Assembly: GCA_050743125.1 (NCBI GenBank)
Contig: JBOGEB010000009.1
Location: 1 to 52,852 of the forward strand
Direction of reading: 5' to 3'
Source of the DNA: JBOGEB01 sp050743125
Lineage (GTDB): Bacteria > Actinomycetota > Nitriliruptoria > Euzebyales > Egibacteraceae
DNA length: 52,852 nucleotides
Shown: one piece after another, positions 33,610 to 41,154 of the stretch
How positions within the stretch are numbered: the first letter of the stretch is position 1
Layout of the letters: each line of letters opens with the position of its first letter
Made by a program: the position numbers and the translations under genes
The notes under the pieces: generated by a model
Told to the model about the DNA's origin: nothing
What the model saw: the letters and a program-made list of their open reading frames with translations, nothing else
The model's database searches: none

Positions 33610-34866
33610 ATGGAGCTCGTCATCGTCGGGATCGTCGTCGGAATCCTCGTCGTGACGTTGCTCGTCGGGCTGTTGGTCGGCCGGCGACGGCGGACCCCGA
33701 TTCCCGACGCACAGACCGAGGACCTGCTCGCACCGACCGTCGAGGAGCAGCGGCCGACGCCGGTGGAGACGCTCGAGCCGCCAGCGGCGGGCGTCGAGCC
33801 ACCACAGCCGGTCGACGTGGTGGAGCCAGAGATCGCCGAGCCGGAGGTCGAGGCGCCTCCGGTAGCAGAGGAGGAGGTCGCCGAGCCCAAGGTCCGCCCG
33901 CTCTCGATCAAGGAGCGGTTCCGGCTCCGCCTCGGCCGTGCCCGGAGCGGGTTGGGGGGGAGCATCACGGGGATCTTCCGGCGGGGCCTGTCCGACGAGG
34001 CGTGGGAGGAGCTGGAGGAGTCGCTGATCAGCGCGGACGTCGGTGTCGAGGCGACCCTCGAGCTCGTCGATGGGCTGCGCAGGCGGGCGAAGGCCGAGGG
34101 GCTCCGCACGGGTGAGGAGGCGCTCGGGCTGCTCAAGGAGGTCCTCTGCCTGGAGCTGTCCGTGGCCGACCGCACGCTGCATAGGCGCGACGAGGGCACG
34201 AGCGTGTGGCTGTTCACCGGCGTGAACGGCACCGGCAAGACCACGTCGATCGGCAAGCTCGCCGCACGGCACCGTGACGCCGGCCAGACGGTCGTGCTCG
34301 CGGCCGCTGACACGTTCCGCGCGGCGGCCGCCGAGCAGCTTGAGCTGTGGGGCGAGCGGGCCGGCGCTCGTGTCGTCCGGGGGCAGCAAGGCGGGGACCC
34401 CGCCGCGGTGGCCTTCGACGGCTACGCCGCAGCGAAGGCCGCGGGGGCGGACCTGCTCATGGTCGACACCGCAGGGCGGCTGCAGAACAAGAGCGCGCTC
34501 ATGGCTGAGCTGTCCAAGGTCAAGCGCGTCCTCGACCGCGAGGCCGGGCCGTGCGACGAGGTGTTGCTCGTGCTCGACGCCACGACCGGCCAGAACGGGC
34601 TGGCGCAGGCGAGGGCGTTCCTTGACGCCGTCGATGTGACCGGCGTTGTGCTGACCAAACTCGACGGCACCGCGAAGGGCGGCATCGTCATCGCGATCCA
34701 GCGGCAGCTCGGGATCCCCGTGAAGCTCGTGGGGCTCGGTGAGTCGCTCGACGACCTCGCCGACTTCGACCCGGACGCGTTTATCGAGGCCCTGTTCGGT
34801 GAGGAGGGGGTCCGCGGGGACGACACCGGTGGACAGGGCGAGCAGGACGTCGAGGTCGAGGACTGA
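33610..34866 (+). CDS. ftsY: Signal recognition particle receptor FtsY
   Basis: The 418-residue protein starts at ATG 33610 with a membrane helix (VIVGIVVGILVVTLLVGLL), then an acidic, proline-rich A region, then the NG GTPase domain from about residue 100. GTPase motifs are TGVNGTGKTTSIGKLA near 204, AADTFRAAAAEQL, DTAGRLQNKSALM near 285 and TKLDGTAKGGIV near 349. It docks ribosome-nascent chain-SRP complexes at the membrane. A helix at the very start is usual in actinobacterial FtsY. Confidence 0.96.
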   Translation: MELVIVGIVVGILVVTLLVGLLVGRRRRTPIPDAQTEDLLAPTVEEQRPTPVETLEPPAAGVEPPQPVDVVEPEIAEPEVEAPPVAEEEVAEPKVRPLSIKERFRLRLGRARSGLGGSITGIFRRGLSDEAWEELEESLISADVGVEATLELVDGLRRRAKAEGLRTGEEALGLLKEVLCLELSVADRTLHRRDEGTSVWLFTGVNGTGKTTSIGKLAARHRDAGQTVVLAAADTFRAAAAEQLELWGERAGARVVRGQQGGDPAAVAFDGYAAAKAAGADLLMVDTAGRLQNKSALMAELSKVKRVLDREAGPCDEVLLVLDATTGQNGLAQARAFLDAVDVTGVVLTKLDGTAKGGIVIAIQRQLGIPVKLVGLGESLDDLADFDPDAFIEALFGEEGVRGDDTGGQGEQDVEVED

Positions 34867-34872
34867 CGCTGG

Positions 34873-35757
34873 ATGCCCTCGGTCGACGGGCTGAACCACC
34901 AGGAGGTGCGGGAGGCGCTTCGGCTGCTCGGCGGCGACGCGCCGGCTCACCGGGGCGGCGCCCTGCGGCAGCTCCGCGAGCTGCTCGCGGCACCCGGCGC
35001 GGTGCGGAGCGCCCTCGACCACGCGCCCGACGGTGCTCCGGCCGCGTTCGCCCGGCTCGCCCAGGACGGTCCCGCGCCGGTCGAGGACCTGCTCGGGCGG
35101 GGCTGGTGGGGGCACGGCACGCTCCCGCCGCCGCTCGACTGGCTGCAGCGGCGTGGGCTCGTCGTGGTCGGCGAGGACGGGCTCGTCCACGCGACGGCGG
35201 AGGCGTGTGAGGGCTTCGCCTGGCTCACCCTCGACCTCCCCGAGGCCTCGCCAGCGCCGAACGCGCCCGGTCCACTGCGGGTCGAGGAGGCGCGCAGCGT
35301 CGTCGTCGGGCCGACCTCGGCGGCGTTGGACCGGGCGCTCGCCGTGCTTCCCGCGGGCCTGCGCGCGATCGCTCCGACCGTCGCGGTCTCGTCCCGCAGC
35401 CCGGCCGTGGTCGCCGCGGCGCTCCGCGGCGCGGGCGTGGCCATCGCCGAGGACATGGTCGTCGCCACGCAGCCCGGCGAGCCTGCGCTGCCCACCGCGA
35501 CGGAGGAGGCCGTCGGCCCCCGCCCCGTCCGCGCGCTGCTCGAGCGCGCCCTCGCCGAGGGCCGCCAGGTGCGCCTCGAGTACTTCGCCTCGTCACGCGG
35601 CGGCGCCGCCACCGACCGCGTCGTCGACCCCTGGACCTTCCGCGACGACCTCCTCCGCGGCTACTGCCACCTTCGCTCCAGCGAGCGCACCTTCGCCGTC
35701 GACCGCATCGGCCACGCCCAGCTCCTCCCGAGCCCGATCGACCACCCGGAGTCCTAG
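34873..35757 (+). CDS. WYL-domain protein
   Basis: The 294-residue protein starts 6 bp after ftsY. The C-terminal 80 residues form a WYL-like domain: ALAEGRQVRLEYFASSRGG, DRVVDPWTFRDDLLRGYC in place of the usual WYL tripeptide, and RTFAVDRIGHAQLL. The N-terminal two thirds contain short helical repeats and no recognised DNA-binding motif. WYL domains sense ligands, often nucleic acids or nucleotides, in transcriptional regulators. Whether this one binds DNA itself is unclear. Confidence 0.72.
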   Translation: MPSVDGLNHQEVREALRLLGGDAPAHRGGALRQLRELLAAPGAVRSALDHAPDGAPAAFARLAQDGPAPVEDLLGRGWWGHGTLPPPLDWLQRRGLVVVGEDGLVHATAEACEGFAWLTLDLPEASPAPNAPGPLRVEEARSVVVGPTSAALDRALAVLPAGLRAIAPTVAVSSRSPAVVAAALRGAGVAIAEDMVVATQPGEPALPTATEEAVGPRPVRALLERALAEGRQVRLEYFASSRGGAATDRVVDPWTFRDDLLRGYCHLRSSERTFAVDRIGHAQLLPSPIDHPES

Positions 35758-36122
35758 CGGTCCGGTCCCCAACGGGGAGTGCCGTGCGCACGCCAGCGCC
35801 GAACAGAGCCAACGCCGCGAGGCGAGATACCGGCGTGTGGGGAATGCCGGGACTGGCACGTGATCCGCGACCCGCACCCTGGCCACAGCCAGATGCCGAG
35901 ATGATCATCCCCCCGCGCGGGCCTGAGCGTCGATGGTCATACCCGTAACAAGCGGTGGGTGGGCGACTATCCCCCACTTGTTGTGCAGACCGTCTCCAGA
36001 GGCACGAATCGGGACGATGCAGGCTCACGGGATAACGCTGTATCAGCGGGGCACGTCAGCGCCTCTCCTCTATATCCGCACGCATCCAGGTGCGCGGGTT
36101 GGGTTTGGCCACGGGGACAGCG
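35758..36122. other. Non-coding region upstream of the STAND operon
   Basis: No gene is recognised in these 365 bp, which should hold the operon promoter. An imperfect inverted repeat lies at 35949-35983 (ACAAGCGGTGGG against CCCCACTTGT) and could be an operator. GGGGACAG just before 36123 may serve as ribosome site for the first small gene. Confidence 0.4.
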
Positions 36123-36272
36123 ATGAGCGACCGACACGCCACTGCTTGTCACGAGTGGGCGACGACCGTGGGGTCCGCTGACGGACCACAGCCGCCTGTC
36201 CTCCACTGCGAGGATGCCGTGGGCGCGGGGCACCTCGTCAGCTCGCGACGCGGCAGGAAGAGGCTCGAATGA
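36123..36272 (+). CDS. Small protein heading the STAND operon, 49 aa
   Basis: Unrecognised. The frame runs from ATG 36123 (MSDRHATACHEWATTVGSAD) to a stop that overlaps the next start as ATGA. That overlap, and the same kind of overlap elsewhere in the operon, is the main reason to believe it. It has two cysteines and several histidines (CHEW, LHCEDAVGAGH) and a basic end. It might be a small regulator, or only a leader peptide coupling translation. Confidence 0.45.
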   Translation: MSDRHATACHEWATTVGSADGPQPPVLHCEDAVGAGHLVSSRRGRKRLE

Positions 36273-38293
36273 GCGGCGAGCTTCTGACCTTTAACGGTGT
36301 GGACGGGTCCACGGGCAGCTATCTCCTGTCTCCGATGTCGCCGACACAGGTCTCGAGGATGGCGGGAGGAGAATCCCCCGATCCTGCCCATTTGAGCGAG
36401 CTGCGCTGGTGGTACCGGCGGGTCACCGAAGCGTCCTTTGGCCCCAAAGAAGGAGTCGAACCAAAGGATCTGGCGCAGGCGGGCTGGGGGGTCATCTTCG
36501 CGCACGACGCTGACCCACAGGTCAGACAGGTGCTCCGCCCGCTGCTGGAGCACCGGCGCGCTCAAGCGGGGCGGGTCCACGAGCATTACTACCGCGAGTT
36601 CGCTGGGGAGCGAGGCTACCGGCCTGGTGAGTCCAAACAGGAGTTCCTGGCGCGCCAGCGTGCCGGGCCCGGACCCGCGGACCCCGAGAACGTCCCCTAC
36701 TACCTGCTCGTCGTCGGCAGCCCCGAGTCGATCCCCTACGCCTTCCAATACCAGCTCGACGTTCAGTACGCGGTGGGCCGCATCCACTTCGACCGGCTGG
36801 AGGACTACGCCAACTACGCCACCAGCGTCGTCGCGGCCGAGACCGGCGGCGTCCAACGCCCGCGGCGCGTCACGCTCTTCGCTGCCCGGAACCCTGGTGA
36901 CCGGGCAACGGAGCTCAGCGCGGCCGAGCTCGTGACCCCTTTGCTGGAGCAGCTTTCGCAGTACCCGACGGACTGGGAGATTCAGGGCCTGATTGGTGAG
37001 GGGGCGACGAAGGCGCGGCTGGCGCAGATCCTTGGAAGCGGCGGCCAGGCCCCGGCGCTGCTGTTCAGCGCCACGCACGGCGTGGGCTTTCCCAACGGGC
37101 ACCCGCATCAGCTACGAAGACAGGGCGCCCTGCTGTGCCAGGAGTGGCCGGGACCAGACGGGCCCGCGCAGCCGCTGGACGAGGCCTTCTACTTCTCTGG
37201 CGACGACCTGGCCGCCGACGCGCAGGTTGCAGGACTGATCTCCTTCCACTTCGCCTGTTATGGGGCGGGCACCCCTGCATGGGATGACTTCGCGCACAGC
37301 GGTGCCGCAGCCCGACAGCAGCTGGCGCCCCACGCCTTCGTTGCAGCGTTGCCTCAGCGGCTGCTGAGCCACCCGGGCGGTGGGGCGCTCGCGGTGATCG
37401 GCCACGTTGACCGGGCCTGGGGGTACTCGTTCGTGTGGCCCCAAGCCGGGCGGCAGACGGAGGCGTACACAAGCTGCTTGGCCCGCCTGTTGAGCGGCCA
37501 CCCGATCGGGTCCGCATTTGAATACTTCAACGAGCGCTATGCCGAACTGGCCTCGGACCTGAGCGTTGTCCTCGAGGACGTCAAATGCGGCAAACGCCCG
37601 GACCACCTGGCGCTGGCGGCCATGTGGACGGCGAACAACGACGCTCGGGACTTCACGATCCTTGGCGACCCCGCGGTACGCCTGGTCTCGGTGACGGCAG
37701 CCGAGGCCCACGTCCGGCTTACGCCAGAGATCGCTGCCGTCCCGCGTCACCCCACACTGCCCGGCGAGCCCCAGCCTGAGCCCCAGACTGAGCCCCAGCC
37801 TGAGCGCTGCGAGGAACCTGTCCCCGTGCGGTCAGGTCCAGCCGTGCCCACGGAACCACACCCGTCGAGCCGCGGAGAGCAGGAACCGGCCGATGTCGAC
37901 TTCGCATTGCGGGACGGGATGAGGCAGGCCCGAGAACGCTTGATGAGCGCTCTGCAGACCTTGACCGAGACCCTTGGCGCCGTGCTGGAGCAGGCAGTGG
38001 ACAACGTGACCGTCGTCGAGGTGGCCACGTACGTCAGCGACGACCTGGCGACCGCGACCTACGACAAAACCGCGAAGCAGTTTGGCGGCGGCGCCAAGCT
38101 CCGTGCCCTCTCACGGATCCACATTGCCGGCGACGCGCTGCTGCTCGTGCCCGAGGACCACGGCGACGTCGATGGCGCCTTGTGGACGCTGCATCTCGGT
38201 ATGGTGGAGCAAGCGCGGGCTGCTCGTGCTGAGCTGCTGAAGACCGCCGGGTCGGCCTTGGCGGGGCTGCTCGACGCGGCGAAGGCATGGTAA
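36269..38293 (+). CDS. C25/caspase-like peptidase of the STAND operon
   Basis: The 674-residue soluble protein has a caspase/gingipain-like (clan CD) core. The histidine is in LLFSATHGVGFPNGH (His270) and the cysteine in ISFHFACYGAGTPAWDD (Cys330); the core closes with DFTILGDPAVRLV near 475, as in C25 and CHAT proteins. A linker of PEPQ/TEPQ repeats lies near residues 500-515. The C-terminal 130 residues form a separate helical/beta domain (VVEVATYVSDDLATATYD, ALSRIHIAGDALLLVPED). It is probably a latent protease released by the NTPase switch; the substrate is unknown. The next gene begins 3 bp later. Confidence 0.75.
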   Translation: MSGELLTFNGVDGSTGSYLLSPMSPTQVSRMAGGESPDPAHLSELRWWYRRVTEASFGPKEGVEPKDLAQAGWGVIFAHDADPQVRQVLRPLLEHRRAQAGRVHEHYYREFAGERGYRPGESKQEFLARQRAGPGPADPENVPYYLLVVGSPESIPYAFQYQLDVQYAVGRIHFDRLEDYANYATSVVAAETGGVQRPRRVTLFAARNPGDRATELSAAELVTPLLEQLSQYPTDWEIQGLIGEGATKARLAQILGSGGQAPALLFSATHGVGFPNGHPHQLRRQGALLCQEWPGPDGPAQPLDEAFYFSGDDLAADAQVAGLISFHFACYGAGTPAWDDFAHSGAAARQQLAPHAFVAALPQRLLSHPGGGALAVIGHVDRAWGYSFVWPQAGRQTEAYTSCLARLLSGHPIGSAFEYFNERYAELASDLSVVLEDVKCGKRPDHLALAAMWTANNDARDFTILGDPAVRLVSVTAAEAHVRLTPEIAAVPRHPTLPGEPQPEPQTEPQPERCEEPVPVRSGPAVPTEPHPSSRGEQEPADVDFALRDGMRQARERLMSALQTLTETLGAVLEQAVDNVTVVEVATYVSDDLATATYDKTAKQFGGGAKLRALSRIHIAGDALLLVPEDHGDVDGALWTLHLGMVEQARAARAELLKTAGSALAGLLDAAKAW

Positions 38294-38296
38294 ACG

Positions 38297-39061
38297 ATGG
38301 CGGCGCTCCGGTTATCGGATGGGACGCCGACCGACGGTGATCTGCTCGGGTTGTGGCGTGACGACCCTGCGGCCGTTGCCTTCGACGGCCAGGGTGCCCA
38401 GGTATGGCGGGCGGACCTGCCAGTGGACACCGCCCTCGCGCGCAACCGGCTGGTTGCTTGCGGCGCTCGGCTGCAGCGCTCCGACGCTCAGCTTTCGGAG
38501 GCTGCTGCCCAGCTCGGTGCCGACATGGACCGGCACCGACACGGTTCCGCAGAGACGCCGATCGTGCCCGTCATGGGGGAGCTGGTGGTTTGGCCGCAGG
38601 GGTCAGGCGAGCTTGAGGCGCCCGAGCTGAGCGGGGACCTCGCGTTCACGGGAGGTGGGCAGGCGGCGCAGTGGTGGCGGGAGACGTCTCGTGATCTTGC
38701 GGATATCGCTGGCCGGGTAGCCCGCGCGTGCAGCCCCACGCTCCTGATCGAGACCAGTGTGGGCGGCGAGTTGGTCGGCCGCTCGCTGGTCGGGCTGCGC
38801 GGCGACGTGCGGACCGCCTGGGGCTCCGGACGCGGGCAGGAGGATGCGTTGCTCCATGAGGCCACGGTGGCGCTGGCGCTCTCGACGCGGGCAACGGTCC
38901 TGCGCATGGTCGCGGTGGTCGCGCGCGCGGCCTCCGCGATCGCGCTGCGCCTAGCCCTGCCAGGCGGCCCGCTGCTCGCGCTGCCTGTGGCGTGGCGGTC
39001 CATCCAGCGCGTGCTCAACGAGATGAACGGAGCATTGGGTGAGAGGGAAACGCGATGGTGA
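38297..39061 (+). CDS. Unknown protein of the STAND operon, 254 aa
   Basis: Unrecognised. The first 190 residues are mixed (DAQLSEAAAQLGADMDRHRH, PIVPVMGELVVWPQGSGEL). The last 60 contain long hydrophobic or amphipathic stretches (RMVAVVARAASAIALRLALP and GGPLLALPVAWRSIQRVL), which may lie in or on the membrane. It is tightly packed between the C25-like and CHAT-SIR2 genes, overlapping the latter by 7 bp, so it should be a dedicated component. A membrane-acting effector or adaptor are equal possibilities. Confidence 0.6.
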   Translation: MAALRLSDGTPTDGDLLGLWRDDPAAVAFDGQGAQVWRADLPVDTALARNRLVACGARLQRSDAQLSEAAAQLGADMDRHRHGSAETPIVPVMGELVVWPQGSGELEAPELSGDLAFTGGGQAAQWWRETSRDLADIAGRVARACSPTLLIETSVGGELVGRSLVGLRGDVRTAWGSGRGQEDALLHEATVALALSTRATVLRMVAVVARAASAIALRLALPGGPLLALPVAWRSIQRVLNEMNGALGERETRW

Positions 39062-41154
39062 GCTACGCCGACATGGTGGACTACGCCGATCTCGAGATCG
39101 GTCTGCACCACAGGAGCCCTCGGACCTGGTCGGTGGAGTTGCGGTACAACCACCCCGAGAGCGCAGTCGATCAGATCCTCGAGTCCGGAGACGCGCGGGT
39201 GCGCTTCGACCTCGGAAAGCTCCAGGAGCAAGTGTTCGACCCCGCCGCCTATGGGCGCGTCTTGAGCACGAGCCTGTTCGTCCCCGAAGTCATGCAGGCG
39301 TTCGACACGGCCCGCACGCTGGCCCAGTCAGACGACCTTCCGCTGCGGGTGCGGCTGCGGATCGGCCCGAGCGCCCCAGAGCTGCACGGGGTGCGGTGGG
39401 AGACGCTGCGCGATCCCAAGGACGACAGCGCCCTGCTCATGGACCAGAGCATCCTGTTCTCCCGCTACCTGTCGAGTCTTGACTCGCGGCCCGTCGTTGT
39501 CGGCTCTAAATCCGAGCTGCGTGCCCTGGTGGCCATCGCCAACCCGTCCGACCTGGCCGAGTTCGAAGGGGACGGCCGGCCGCTGCCGCCCATCGATGTC
39601 GCGGGGGAGCTGAACCGGGCCAAGCGTTCTCTGGGATGGATGCCGATTACTCCATTGGCCTCCGGTGGCACCGCGACGTTGCCCCGGGTGATCGAGGCGC
39701 TGCGCAAGGGCCATGACATCTTGTACCTCGTCTGTCACGGATACCTCATCGAGGGCGAGTCCCAGGTCCTCCTGGAGGACTCGACCGGCAGGGTCCATCG
39801 GGTGCCGGGTGACGAGTTCGTCGATGCCCTGCGGACTCTACGGCGCCCGCCGCGGCTGGTGGTCCTGGCGTCGTGCCAGAGCGCGGGCGCAGGCGAGGAG
39901 GTGTCGAGCGACGACCATGGGGCGCTGGCGGCGCTGGGGCCACGCATGGCGGAGACGGGCATTCCTGCGGTGCTGGCGATGCAGGGCAAGGTGTCGATGC
40001 AGACCATGGAACAGTTCGTTCCGGTCTTCTTCGAAGAGCTCGACCGGGACGGCCAGATCGACCGGGCAATGACCCTCGCCCGCGCTGCGGTGCGACATCG
40101 GCACGACTGGTGGGTGCCCGTATTGTTCATGCGCTTGAAGACCGGGCGCTTTTGGTACCGGCCTGGGTTTGTCGGAGGGCGCGACATCCCGAGGTTGGCC
40201 GGCTTGTGCAACGAGATCGACCAAGAGCGCTGTACGGCGTTACTCGGCCCAGGCTTGACGGACGCGTTCATCGGAGCGCGTCAAGACATCGCCCGCGGGT
40301 GGGCCAGCCAATACCACTTCCCGATGGCTCAGCACTACCGTGACGACCTCCCACACGTGGCCCAGTACCTGACCGTGGAGCAAGGCCCCAACTTCCCCCG
40401 CGACGAGCTGAACGACTACATCCGCCAGGAGCTGGTGGAGCGCTACGGCGCGTTCCTGCCGGATGGTGTGGGGAAGGGATCGCTGGACGCGCTCATCACC
40501 GCGGTCGGGACCTATCGCCGGTCGGTCGATGAATTCGAGCCCCATGCCGTCCTCGCGCGGCTGCCGTTCAAGGTCTTCATCACCATCGACCAAACGAATC
40601 TGCTCGCGGACGCGCTCGAGGCGGAGGGAAAGGAGCCGCAGGTTGAGCTGTGTCGCTGGAAGGACGAAGACATCTGGCCCGAGTCAGTGTTCGACGACCC
40701 GTTCAGCCAGTACGAGCCGAGTCCCAAACGCCCACTCGTCTACCACCTGTTCGGGCATCTCCGAGACCCTGACACGCTGGTGCTCACTGAAGACGACTAC
40801 TTCGATTACCTGATCGGGGTGACCAGGAACAAGGAGTTGATCCCGGCCACCGTTCGTCGCGCCTTCACGGACTCGACGTTGCTGTTCCTCGGCTTCCGTC
40901 TGGACGAGTGGGACTTCCGTGTGCTGCTCCGCAGCATCATGAGCCAAGAAGGACGGTGGCGTAATAACAGATACCCGCATGTAGCCGCGCAAATCAACCC
41001 GGACGAAGGCCGCACGATTCAGCCCGATCGTGCTCGTCAGTACCTGGAAAGCTACTTCTCGCAGCTCGGCCAGATCAAGGTCAGCATCTTCTGGGGCAGC
41101 GTGGAGGATTTCGTGCAGAGGCTGAGTGCCTTTTGGCAGGAGGGCAAGCGATGA
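39055..41154 (+). CDS. CHAT protease - SIR2-like fusion protein
   Basis: This 699-residue protein joins two effector-type domains. Residues 1-370 are a CHAT domain: LHGVRWETLRD, the catalytic histidine in ILYLVCHGYLIEGES (His228) and cysteine in VVLASCQSAGAGEE (Cys274), then IPAVLAMQGKVS. Residues from about 383 onward are SIR2-like: RGWASQYHFPMAQHYRDDLP, VFITIDQTNLLADALEAEG, LVYHLFGHLRDPDTLVLTED (His564) and LLFLGFRLDEWDFRVLL. The Asn expected in TTN-type SIR2 NADases is Asp512 here. It overlaps both neighbouring genes. A joint protease/NAD-directed function is inferred from families. Confidence 0.8.
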   Translation: MVSYADMVDYADLEIGLHHRSPRTWSVELRYNHPESAVDQILESGDARVRFDLGKLQEQVFDPAAYGRVLSTSLFVPEVMQAFDTARTLAQSDDLPLRVRLRIGPSAPELHGVRWETLRDPKDDSALLMDQSILFSRYLSSLDSRPVVVGSKSELRALVAIANPSDLAEFEGDGRPLPPIDVAGELNRAKRSLGWMPITPLASGGTATLPRVIEALRKGHDILYLVCHGYLIEGESQVLLEDSTGRVHRVPGDEFVDALRTLRRPPRLVVLASCQSAGAGEEVSSDDHGALAALGPRMAETGIPAVLAMQGKVSMQTMEQFVPVFFEELDRDGQIDRAMTLARAAVRHRHDWWVPVLFMRLKTGRFWYRPGFVGGRDIPRLAGLCNEIDQERCTALLGPGLTDAFIGARQDIARGWASQYHFPMAQHYRDDLPHVAQYLTVEQGPNFPRDELNDYIRQELVERYGAFLPDGVGKGSLDALITAVGTYRRSVDEFEPHAVLARLPFKVFITIDQTNLLADALEAEGKEPQVELCRWKDEDIWPESVFDDPFSQYEPSPKRPLVYHLFGHLRDPDTLVLTEDDYFDYLIGVTRNKELIPATVRRAFTDSTLLFLGFRLDEWDFRVLLRSIMSQEGRWRNNRYPHVAAQINPDEGRTIQPDRARQYLESYFSQLGQIKVSIFWGSVEDFVQRLSAFWQEGKR

